Assembly: GCA_002179805.1 (NCBI GenBank)
Contig: NAVB01000095.1
Location: 62,001 to 126,000, forward strand
DNA length: 64,000 nucleotides
Direction of reading: 5' to 3'
Origin: Acanthamoeba lenticulata
Taxonomy: Eukaryota; Discosea; Longamoebia; Acanthamoebidae
In this document: piece after piece, positions 47,422 through 59,772 of the stretch
How the letters are laid out: each line of letters starts with the position of its first letter
How positions within the stretch are numbered: the first letter of the stretch is position 1
The notes under the pieces: model-generated
The model's input: the letters and a program-made list of their open reading frames with translations, nothing else
Told to the model about the DNA's origin: nothing
Databases searched by the model: none
Program-made: the position numbers and the translations under genes

Positions 47422-48661
47422 TCATGCTGCAGCAGCGGCACCAAGCGATTTGATGCGGTCCCAGTCAGGCTCTTGCAACGCCGGAGCGGCCACGGCCGGC
47501 TGCGCGATGCTGCGGGTGGTCGCGGCGGAACCACAGTCGTATCCCTGTTGTGCGATCATGAAAGCAAGTGAGCCACAAAGCACGATCGTGTAGGGGAGGA
47601 GCACGCTTCTGTCAAGCAGCAAAACACAACGGTTGAAAAGAAGAAAGAACCGTACGGGCAAGCAGCACTTGGTCATATTCTTGCCAGGATAGAGCTCATA
47701 GGTGATGCACTGCTCACCCGGGCAGCACTCTAAAATCTTGTCCTTGCACGGGTATTGAACTGTGGTTGTTGTTCACGAACACCATCAGCGCCCGTCCCGC
47801 GAGAGCGCACACACGCACATCAACGACGCTTTTACGCACTCGTGGCGCCTTCGACGGAAACATTGAAACGGGAGTAGCAAAAGCAATCGTTGGTGACATT
47901 GGAGAAGAAATAGGGCACGTAGCAGGTCATCGGTTGCACGCGGTTGATGGTGTAGTTCTTCACCGACCCGGGAATGTAGAGCGTCACGTTGACCCAGCTG
48001 GTGGGACACTTGCTGCTATCGGCAGCAGACGCGCCGGGGCCAAACAGGCCCAGCCCGAGTGCGGCCGCGCCGGCAGCGAGCGAGGCTGCGCCCAGCCCGC
48101 GCCTGCCTGAGGCAATGCCGGCGGCAAGACCGGCAGCTGCCAACGACGCGGTCATAGACGAGCCGCCCAGTCGCGAGGCGCTGTTGCCAAACTGGTCCGT
48201 CTGCACAAAGAAAAACTTCGTTCAATAAACGTTCAAATCGAAAAGGAAAAGAATACAAGAAAGCGGAGGAGAACGCACGATGGAGACTTGGACAGACGAG
48301 TAATTGGCGTTCGAGGGGATAAAGTCCACGTTGAGGATGTGGTCAGCCGAGGCGTTGATGAAGATGAAGAGCTGGGGGGATGGGGAAGTATTGAACTCCA
48401 CGTTAACCCCTTGCGCCTTGAGGTCATCGAGCGAGTGGTAAATGTCGAGGGCCGTCATGCCGTAGGTGACCACCGGCGCAAAGAAGTAGGACTGCGGCGT
48501 GCTGCAGCTGCCATAAAAGGCGGACACCCGCACGGGGCCCACAAAAGCGATGGCCAAGAGAACGAAAACGAAGGTTGAAATATTCTGCAAGGCACCATGC
48601 AAAGGTGAGCGAGAGAGAGAGAGGCAAAGGATCCAGGCCTTGCGGGCTGTCGTACCTTCAT
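47422..48661 (-). CDS. Type I membrane protein, Cys- and N-glycosite-rich, family unknown
   Basis: A two-codon first exon (ATGAAG) is joined to NISTFVFVLLAIAFVGPVRVSA, a clear signal peptide. The ectodomain (SCSTPQSYFFAP, NVEFNTSPSP and others) has several N-glycosylation sites. A third exon starts with a Gly/Ala/Ser-rich, nearly hydrophobic stretch (about 48165-48030), then NVTLYIPG and CFCYSRFNVS. A Cys-rich exon follows (YPCKDKILECCPGEQC). The last exon has a TM segment (VLLPYTIVLCGSLAFMI) and a short Ala-rich tail. I do not recognise the family. The gene is head-to-head with the NDR kinase gene, with 261 bp between starts. Confidence 0.65.
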
Positions 48662-48922
48662 CTTCTTTCTGTTGTTTTTGTGCGGGCGATAGCCAAGCAC
48701 CGGTTTTTTGGCATAACAGTTCATTTATTTCAAAATTAAAATGCAAAACATGTGCACGTGTTTGAAATGCCACTAAAGTTCATTAGTTCGGTGGCTCAAG
48801 TGGCGTAGGAGAGGATCAATTCAACCTCCATTTAGTTTAGGCCAGGCCTCAAATCTCTCGGCCTCCTTGAGCGGCCAAGAAGAAACAACCAAATCGCCAC
48901 AATAATAATAAGTTGACACGAG

Positions 48923-50911
<1,989 letters not shown>

Positions 50912-51160
50912 GAGCACTTGCAGAACACGCCCACATGGTCCTCTTGTTGAAGCTGTGACCCGTGCCTGTGTGCTTCTCTTTTTTCCTTATCCTGGCAGCG
51001 GCCACACTACCGCTGCCTCCTGTTTATGCTGTGATGTTGTTACACCAACATGTTGTATCTTCTTCTCCTGCATTTGTTTGTATTTTTTATTTTCGTTCTT
51101 CTCCTTTTTGGACAAAGACAAACCTCTCGAAGGGGCACGAAGTTCGTTCACCACAAGACC

Positions 51161-52681
51161 ATGTCGCCGACTATTACAGCCCTGGTTTTGTTGCTGGCCG
51201 CTCTCGTCTCTGTGGTGCTGGGTTCCGCTCCTCTCGCGCTGGGGCCACATGCGGGTCAGTCGCCCTTGTATGCCGTGTGGTCGTCGATGCAAACGACCTT
51301 CCTCAACATCTCCACCGTCGACCCCACCACTGGTGCGCTCAACTCCCAGCTCCAGTGTCTCTGGTGACTTTACCACTGAGGAAAGATTACTTGGCCGTGT
51401 AGGCAAGGAAGGTCAATCAATTTACTCGACTACCACGGTTAGTCAGTTCTTCCCCGTTACTCCCGCGCTGGATGTGAATGGCAAGCGTCTCTTCCTTCCG
51501 CTCCTCAACCAGGCTGCTCAAGTGCGCCTGCTCCTTCTTCACTATGTTCATGTGTTCACATAACGCTCACACATCTTTGTTCAGTCAATCGCGCTTGGGG
51601 TGTTTGACGTGTCCCAAGCGGGGTCTGGGCAGGTGAAACTCTTGCAAACCGTGCAGCTGCCCAACCCCTACATCTTTGGCCTTACGTTCGACGAGCCGGG
51701 CAACCGCGTGTGGGTCGTCTCGGGACCATTCCGTTCGTCTTTCCCTATTCCTCTTCTCCACTTTGGTTGCAGCTCAACGCAGTGAGCCACAGATCGCCAG
51801 GGCATGCTCTCTTCGGGAATCTCTCTGACGGAGGTCGACCTGACTTCCTACAAGGCCAAGACAGTGTCGACGTTGCCCTCCAACACTCACCCTTTTTCCA
51901 ACGGTACTGGACCCAACTCGGCAGTCGTCGCGCGGTCTGTCCCAGGCCTAACTTGGGAAGGATCGTGGCCGATGCAGGCGTTGGCGGGTCGCCCCTGGTG
52001 TTTGACGCCAACAACGGATTGGTGCTCATGGTAACGCAGGAGACCGGTGACAGTGCGTATCTTCATCCTTCCTGAGTTCGTCCTGCTTTATGCTCATATG
52101 ATGATGAATCTGCAGCGGACCACTTCTATTGGAGCTGGTTCGACGTCAAGACGAGCAAATGGGGCAACGTCACTCTGGCGGACGTCTACCCAGCAGCCCT
52201 GGTCCGAACACTTCCAGCAGATGATGACAGCATGATGATTCTCTAACCGTATGATGGTGTGGCGCACGCTGCAGTACTGGGACAGCAAGACGCAGTCCGC
52301 CCATGGCCTCTTCAGCCAGCAGTCTGGTGCTGGGCCTTTTAGCTTTGGCTCGATCGACTCCCGCACGGGCAAGGTTGATGTCATCAGCAAGTGGACCGAC
52401 ACTAAGCTCGTCTTCGCGGTGGGGTCGCTGGCTGCCTACGACGCGAGCTCCTCCCAGTTCTACGCCCGTGCGGACTCTCTTCCACCTTGCTTGCTGCCCA
52501 AGCGTTGAGACGTTAACATGTGCGTTGGTGTTGGGGGGAATCTTGTCGGTGCACAGTCTTGGGTCCTGGCGACGGCTCGACAGCTGCGCTGGTGGCCGTC
52601 TCTACCACGTCCGGCCAACTCGAGAGCGCGTCCTACTACTCCCGTGGGGCCAACCAGCCCTTCGGTCTCTTTTGTCTGTAG
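51161..52681 (+). CDS. Secreted protein with propeller-like repeats, function unknown
   Basis: MSPTITALVLLLAALVSVVLG is a signal peptide. The mature part has recurring blocks such as YAVWSSMQTTFLNISTVDPTTG, GVFDVSQAGSGQVKLLQTV, SLTEVDLTSYKAKTVSTLP, WSWFDVKTSKWG and FGSIDSRTGKVDVISKW. The I-D-x-x-T/S-G-x pattern resembles blades of a secreted beta-propeller. The last exon reads AALVAVSTTSGQLESASYYSRG and stops at 52679. No catalytic motif and no TM segment at the C-terminus. I could not place it in a named family. Junctions between 51700 and 52100 are uncertain. Confidence 0.6.
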
Positions 52682-52763
52682 CCGACCGAAGCGTAAAGAA
52701 AACATAACGTGAAGAAGAAAAAGACGAGGAAATGGGAGCACGGGCTTGCATTACTGGAACTTC

Positions 52764-54653
52764 ATGAAGCAGAGCGGAGCGTGCTGGGGCTTGCGAGGTG
52801 TGGGGCTGCGGGGCACGACCCGACTTTCTTGTGCCGTCCGTCTGCCGGCTGCTGTTTCCGCTGCCCGCTCGTGTGCGGCACTCTTCTCCACATCTTCCGC
52901 CCCGACAGCAGGCTCCAAGGTCCAGATCCTTTGTAGCAGCTCCAGAGGGAAGGACTCCACTAACCAGCAACACATGTGCGACATATTGGTGATGCCTCTC
53001 AGGTCAAAGTGTACGTGACGTCCACGACGGACCCGCTCTTCAACATCGCCACCGAGGAATGGATCTTCCGCGAGGGCGACCCCACCAAGCAGACACTCTA
53101 CCTCTGGCGCAATGCGCCGACCGTCGTGATCGGCCGCCACCAGAACCCATTCAAGGAGTGCCACCTGGCGGTCATGGAGAAGGAGAACGTCGTACTCGCC
53201 CGGCGCTATTCTGGCGGCGGTGCTGTGTACCAGGTACCCCCGTCGTGGCCTCTTCAACTGGCATAGCCCTTGGCCTCACCCTGAACCTGTCATAGGACCT
53301 GGGCAACACCAACTACACCTTCCTCTCGAGCGTCAACGCCTTCGACAAGGTGAGGTGCGTTGCGTTGTGCCTTCCGCTCGCCCAACCCTGCTCGGGGTCG
53401 CTGATGGCGATGGGCGGTCTGCAGGAACGCGAACATCATCACCAACGCCCTCCGCGACCGCTTCAACATCACCGCCACGGCCTCCGGCCGGAATGACATC
53501 CTCGTCGACTGCAAGAAGATCTCGGGTTCTGCCTTTAAGATCTCCAACGGCGTACGCCATCCTCCTTTTTCATGTGGACCGCCCGCTCGCTTGCTGACTT
53601 TCCCGTCCTGAACCATGCCAGCGGGCGCTGCACCACGGGACGCTGTTGATCAACGTCGACTTTGGAGCGCTGGGCAAGATTCTCAACCCTGACAAGGCCA
53701 AGCTCAAGGTAATGATCCTATTCTTGCATTTTCTCATTTAAGTAATTTTGATTTATTTATTGCATTCGTAATTGTTTGGTAATCAATTTATTATTTACAA
53801 TAATAATACCGTCTTTGCAGAGCAAGGGCGTGGACAGCGTGCAGGCACGCGTGCAGAACCTTCGGGAGCTCAATCCGAACATCGATCACGAGTCCATGAG
53901 CGATTCCCTGGTCCAGGAGTTCTTCCGCACCTACGACGACCACTGCGAGGCGCGCAGCCCGAGCCTCTTCCCCGGTGGGCCTGTTTGATATGAGTTCCTC
54001 ATATTGCTATGTGGTAATGGTGTGAGCAGATCGAGTACCTCGAGCATGATGCGCTGGCGTCCATCCCGTCTCTCGCCACGGCCTACGCCACCCTTCAAGA
54101 CTGGAAGTGGCGCTTTGGTGCCTACCTGCCACCTGCTTTGTGGGTGATGTGAGGTCGATGTGCGTACGTATCACTGACGAGAAATGGCCATTTCACAGGT
54201 GAGACGCCCGCCTTCGAGCACAGCCTCGAGAAGCGATTCGTGTGGGGCAACATCGTACGAGACAGCCGGTTCCATCCCACATCGCTTCTGCTGGGGGTTA
54301 ATGAATGGGCGTGTGCGTGGGGCTGGGATTACGGACAGGACCTCTTGATCAACGCCAAGAACGGACGGATCACAGAGGTCAAGATCTTCAGCGATTCTCT
54401 CTACCCGCAGATGATCGATGAGCTCACCCTGGCCATTCAGGGTGCGTCTCTCGTTTTCTGCTTACTAAGGCGTTTCATCCGAGAATTCACCGTTACGGTG
54501 GGACATCGTCATCATCTCGTGAATGTAGGGCGCACGTATGACAAGCAGGGCATCAGCGAGGCCATTGAGGCTACGCAAGCCAAGCTTAAAGATGTTGACA
54601 ACATTGAAAGCAACCTTCAGGAGCTCAAAGAGTGGCTCATCCACGCCATGTGA
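52764..54653 (+). CDS. Mitochondrial lipoate-protein ligase
   Basis: Attaches lipoate (or lipoyl-AMP) to the E2 and H proteins of mitochondrial dehydrogenase complexes. Exon 1 encodes an Arg/Ser/Ala-rich mitochondrial presequence starting MKQSGACWGLRGVGLRG and ending SAPTAGSK. It joins to VKVYVTSTTDPLFNIATEEW. Catalytic-domain motifs are LYLWRNAPTVVIGRHQNP, LARRYSGGGAVYQ (lipoate pocket), DLGNTNYTFL, RNDILVDCKKISGSAFK (with the catalytic Lys) and HHGTLLINVDF. The C-terminal accessory domain carries WDYGQDLLINAK and ends LKEWLIHAM. It is full length for a LplA/LIPT1-like protein with both domains. About nine introns. The neighbours have no related role. Confidence 0.9.
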
Positions 54654-54984
54654 GTGGACCATCTCTGGCTCAGTTCCAGCTTTTCGGACCAAAAAGACCA
54701 TCCACACAGCCCAAACAACAAGGGGAGCACAAGTGGGGGAATAAATATTATGTAGACACGTTCAACAACAACAAAAATTGCCAATTTGTGTACTTTCTTT
54801 CCTCTTGTTTTGCTCTCTCATCTTCATCCTGAGAGTTGCCTTCCTGCCTTTCCTGTTCACCTTATGCGTCATCCGCCGCGTCTCTTGCCCCTCAACCACC
54901 AAGGCTCGAGTTTTTGATCTTGTAGTTGCTGCTGTGATGATGTGGTCTTCTCCTCCTATGTCCTTATTTTGTCGGTGTTGTTCT
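54654..54984. other. Converging 3' ends, lipoate ligase and SHK kinase
   Basis: A 331-bp gap with both 3'UTRs. AATAAA-like hexamers occur near 54740 (GGAATAAATATT). Nothing else recognised; the short ORFs here lack domain features. Confidence 0.4.
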
Positions 54985-57900
54985 TCACTCCCGGCCGGGC
55001 CGCTCAGAGAGCTGACGCTTGATCTGCTCTCGTCGCCGCTTGCGCTCCTCCTCTTCCTTTTGCCACTTCTCACGCTGCTTGCGCCGTTCCTCCTCCCGCT
55101 GTTTTCGCCGGTCCTGCAGGTCCGGCGACGCCCCGACGTCTTCTGCTCCGCCGCTCCCGCCGCTGCTGATGCTGCTCATCAGGCCGCTGCCACTGCCGCT
55201 GCTACTGCTGCTGCTGCCTGTGGCCAACGAGACCACGTCGCCGTCGTCCTCCTTGGCCTTGTTGTTGGCGATGACGGTGCTGATCGGGCTGGCCGGCACC
55301 GGAGAGACAGAGACGAGGTTGGCGGCATCATGCTGCTGTGCCAGTTGTTGTTGCTGCTGCTGCTGCCGCGGGCCGTCCTCCATCTCGCGCTCACGTTCGC
55401 GTTCGCGTTCGCGGATCTTGGCGCGTAGCTGTTCGATCTTCTCGTCCAGCGCGCGCAGTTCCCGGTCGCGCTCCTCGTCCCGCGGCGCTGGCCGCGCGGA
55501 CAGCTGCGCGTCGCCACTGCCACCACTGATGGTCGTGACGGCAGGGGTGACGTAGTCGTCGCTGGCGGCGGCGGTCTTGGCGCGCTCGCGTTCCCGCTCG
55601 CGGGCCTTGGCGCGGTCGTCCCGCTCCCGCTGCAGTCGTTGCTCGTCGCGTTCGCGCTCACGCTCACGTTCGCGGGCCAGGTTGGAGGTCAGGAGCGGGC
55701 TTCGCGCAGCGGCTGCAGCAGTAGCCACCGACGGGTCGTCGGTCGCCCGCCGCGTGAGGCGCATGGGCCCGACCCCGATAAATCCTCGGTCGCGGTCGCG
55801 GTCGCGCTCGCGCTCGCGCTCGTCCTCCGTCTTCTTTGACTCGCGGTCATCATCCCGCTCCCGCTCCCGCTCTCTTTCCCGTTCTCGTTGTTCCCGCTCG
55901 CGTGCTCGATCGCGCGTCCTGAGACGTGGACTTCGCACGACTTCGTCAACGCCGCTGAGCAACGAGGCGGCGGCCTCCTTGGACCGACCGTTGTCGGTGG
56001 CGAGGTTGGTGTCCTCCCTCTCCTTCTCCCGCTCCCGCAGCTTGGCGCGCAAAACCTCGAGCCGCTCGTCCAGGTCGCGCTCCTCCTCCCGGTCCCGCTC
56101 CCGCTCACGCTCCCGTTCGGCGCGCGCCCGTCGTTCGTCCTCCTCGCGCTCAACCGCCAGCCGCTGGCGCCGAGGCGTGACGAGCGTATCGGTGGCCAGT
56201 TGTGGCTGCAACGGCGTCTGTGGCGACTGATGGTGGTCATCCCGCTCTCGGACAGCCTTTGCCAATGGACTCGCTTTTGTGGCCGTGGCAGCTGATGACG
56301 TCGCGCCAGCAGTTGCCAGCAGATCGTCGTCGCTGAGGAGAGAGATGCGGTTGCCGCGGGGCTCCCTCGTCCCCTTGGCCTCGGCCGCCCGGGGAGCTGA
56401 GATGGTGGTCGCTCCGGCCGCCGTCGCAGCGCTGGATGACGTTGCCGCCTCGTCCTCCCGATCCCGGTCCCGATCCCTGGTGTCCATACGCATGCTCGAC
56501 ATGAGGTCGGCCACCCGCGAGTAGGTCGAGCTCAGCTCAGCGTTGCTATCCTCCTCGCAGCGCTCGTCGTCGTCGAAGCACGAGGAGAACGGCCAGCCAG
56601 GGCACGGAATCAGCTGCAGCTCCGACAGCTTTTCGATCTCTCGCATGACCGCGTTCAATGACAAATAGGTCTGCACACCGAGGTGATCAGAGTTGATTAA
56701 AAAGAAGATCTTCTGTTTAACATCCTAATTTGTAATAGAATTGTACCTTGCTTTCATCGTGGCCGACGATGAATCGCCCGTCTTCCTTCTTGTGGATGGC
56801 GAGATTGTGGGGCGTGCCGCCCTTCTTCTTGAGAATCGTGAGGACAAAAGCCTCGTGCTCCTTGGGCGTCACGCGCACCAAAAAGGTACCGGCGTCCCTT
56901 CCTTCAAGTCGCCGATGCGCCTCCGCCCGTTCCACCGTCCCATGAAACCACCTTGATGTGTCAAGAGGAAGAGAGAGTTAGAGAGAGACTGAGCCAAGAG
57001 TCTTGCCAGGCCACACCATCATCACGACTACCGGCAGGAGAAAGGACGTACTTCTCGCTGACCACTTTGCGGATGTTATCGAGGATGCTAGTTCGGAGAC
57101 TGGACGCCCTGCGCTTGTTGAGCGGGCCAAATAAATTCAAGAGCTCTCCAAACTTTTCGATGTGTACACACGCGTCCTCGTCCTCCCCGGCTGAAGCAGT
57201 CCCACCAAGAGCGCCAGCATGAGAAACCGGCGGTTGCGGGCAAAAAACGGTGGTGTAATCATTATTGTGGTGAGCTCATCATACCGTTGGTGAGGATCGT
57301 CTTGAGACACAGATAATTGGTGCGCGCAAATATTTCGCTGTAACGCCGACGACTCTTCTCAGGCAGGCTGGTGCCCAGATACTCGTAGAATCGCTTCGAG
57401 AACTCGTCCCACGGCACCAGATGCTGCGCCAAGTCAAACGTAGTAAGTCTAGAGCTAGCGAGATACGACCGGGAAGGTACAAACACACACAAACTCACCT
57501 CTTTGAGAAAGTGTTCGCTCCAGAACGACCGGCCGTGAGGATCCTTGATCGCCAGTTCCACCAATATGGCGTCCAAGCTGGCGTTGATGGCCTCAAAGTC
57601 TGGTCGCTATTGTCGAGAAAGAAACATGTTATGAAAAAGTTGGAAGATGGAGCGGTGACACACTTTCAACACGACCGAGTTGCTGGCGGTCTCTGGCATA
57701 CCTTTTCTGGATTGTCGTGCCAGCAGTCTTCCATCAGCTTCTTCAAGGATGGCAAGCAGTCGCTGGGAACCTTGGGTCTGATCTCGTTCTTGCAAATGCC
57801 CGTTTCGAGTGCTTCGTTGGACAGATCGCTGCAGAACAAAAGGGAAGCAAAGAGAGAAAGGCAACAAACAATCATCAGCGACTGGCCACACTCAGGAGTA

Positions 57901-59146
57901 CCAGGAGGGAAAAGAGGCGTACTCCAGGTCAGCGTATAATCGCTCGCATGTGAAGATCTGCCACAAAAGCATGGAGAAGGAATAGACATCTGCAGATAGA
58001 GTGTCCGACGGGCGGCGAGAGCAGAGAAGCACGACAGGATGATCGGTGAGCGCAAGCAGAGACAACGAGAGCGTAGGATGAGCGCACCTGCTTTCTCGTT
58101 GTAGTTGGAGCCCTTTAAAATCTCGGGAGCCATCGTGGTGAGCGTGCCCACGCGCTCGCCTCGCAGTCGGGATATGCGTTGCGGCTTGAGGATGCTCAGA
58201 CCAAAATCAGATATCTTGACGTGATACGACTTATCGATCTTCTTGTACTGTTTTTGATACAAGTAATAAAGTCAAGTCAGCGGTGCTTGTGGCACAGCCA
58301 GTCATGCATCACAAAGAAGAGGGAAAGAAGAGCGGCTATTCCAGTTTGCGTACCATGAGATTCTCCAGTTTAAGGTCCCTGCAGGCACACATAAAAAGAA
58401 GGAAGAAGAACAAACATGTTGGTGAAGAGACTACGTGGTAAAGGGGGCTGGAAGAGAGTGGAAACTGACCTGTGGATGATGGCTGGGTTCATGGAGTGGA
58501 GCCAGAGCATGCCACGCGCGGCGTCTTTAGCCAGAGACATCCTCTGCCAAACTGTCATCTTCTTGCCAACAGCTGACTTGATGAGTAGTCGCTCCAGATC
58601 CCCATCCATGAGCTCCAAAACGATTTTGAACTTGCTCGGTTCGGTGCAAGCGCCAAGGCAAAGGATGAGGTTGGGATGGAGGTTGGTGCTGAACGTTGTT
58701 GTAGAGGTCATGTTAGCATGGAAGTGGGCTCATGCATGGGAAAGAGAAGAGATGAAGGCGTACGTCATGATGTTAATCTCATTTCGAAGGTACTCAATTT
58801 CCTCCCTCGTGAGAGCACTCGCCTTCTCGGGAATGGGAACCTTAATGGCCACGCTAAAGAGGGGAAGTGAATTATTTGAAAGGAGGCTCCTCCATTTTGA
58901 AATGGTTGCGCGGCAATAATAAAGGTGTAATAATAATAATTTCATGAAATGGTCGTAGTGGCTGACGTACGTAGAACCAAAACATTCTCCCTTCCACACG
59001 GTGCCAAAGGTTCCGCTGCCCAGCTTTGTAATTAGCTTGATCTCCTCATCTTCTATCTCTGAAGATTTCAGCAGACGAGAGGCGAATCGAGAGGTGTAGT
59101 TTCCGAGATAGCTCCCATTCGGGTTCGTTTCGGAGGAGTTATTCAT
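54985..59146 (-). CDS. SHK-type kinase with SH2 domain and long Arg/Glu/Asp-rich tail
   Basis: Dual-specificity kinase of the amoebozoan SHK family. The first exon holds LITKLGSGTFGTVWKGECFG; the next exons give VAIKVP, HPNLILCLGACTEP, ILLDGD-like LELMDGDLERLL and IIHR continuing to DLKLENLM. Then come VKISDFGLSI, GTLTTMAPEIL, DVYSFSMLLWQ and LMEDCWHDNP. The middle exons (WDEFSKRFYEYL, LNLFGPLNKRR) are typical SHK linkers. An SH2 domain follows (RLEGRDAGTFLVRVTP with the FLVR Arg, then HNLAIHKKEDGRFIV and YLSLNAVMREIE). Unlike known SHKs, the last exon continues about 530 residues with RERERE, DRDRDR and EEERRKQRE blocks, likely a coiled coil or charged single helix. Target phosphotyrosine proteins are unknown. 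About eleven introns. Confidence 0.88.
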
Positions 59147-59772
59147 TCCTTCGCTCTCTTCCCGCCTTCAACCCAGCCCCCTCCTTCACAATGGCGTCGT
59201 TGTGAAGAATTTTGTTGGCGGAAGGAGGAACTCGATTGAGCCAGCCGCGCGGCGCCGCAGTCGCAAGAGGAGGAGCTGAATCACGTGGGTGGGCACGTTC
59301 TCTCCTCTTCCCCTATTTGCGTGCTTAATCACACCACCTCTCCCGCGTCTACGCTCGTGTAGGGCAGCTCGTTCGGTTGACGCGAGACGAAGCTGAGGTG
59401 TGCTGCGTGATGAAGCGCTCTCGCTGTCCGACGCGGTGGTTGGTAAAAACCGGCGGCGACAAAATTCAATTTGTGTTATTTCCCTTTTGGTAAGCCTGCG
59501 CAAAAGGCCTTTACACGGCCACTTGCCCCCTCCTTATCATGGCCAGGCTTCTTTGACACTCAAACACAAACCTCTTAGACGCACCAAAGAACTTCTCTGC
59601 CGCAGAACCAAATGTTAAAAAAAAAAACACCTTTAAGCTGCATTTTGTGAATTGCCACAATTTTGTAGACATGCCTTTTTTCGTTTCTTTTTTTCTGCGT
59701 TTCTCTCGCCCTGAAGGTCTTTACAACAACTTGTTGGCCAGTGCGTGAGCTGGCAGCACACCAAGGTTTGTG
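59147..59772. promoter_or_regulatory. Divergent intergenic region, SHK kinase and HUWE1
   Basis: A 626-bp gap between two divergent genes. Short ORFs here have no domain features. A non-coding first exon of HUWE1 is possible. No core motif assigned. Confidence 0.3.

Noticed and set aside
55575..56230. Arg/Ser-rich plus-strand ORFs resembling SR splicing proteins
   Set aside because: They are the antisense of the Arg/Glu/Asp repeats of the SHK tail, which is in frame with the SH2 exon.
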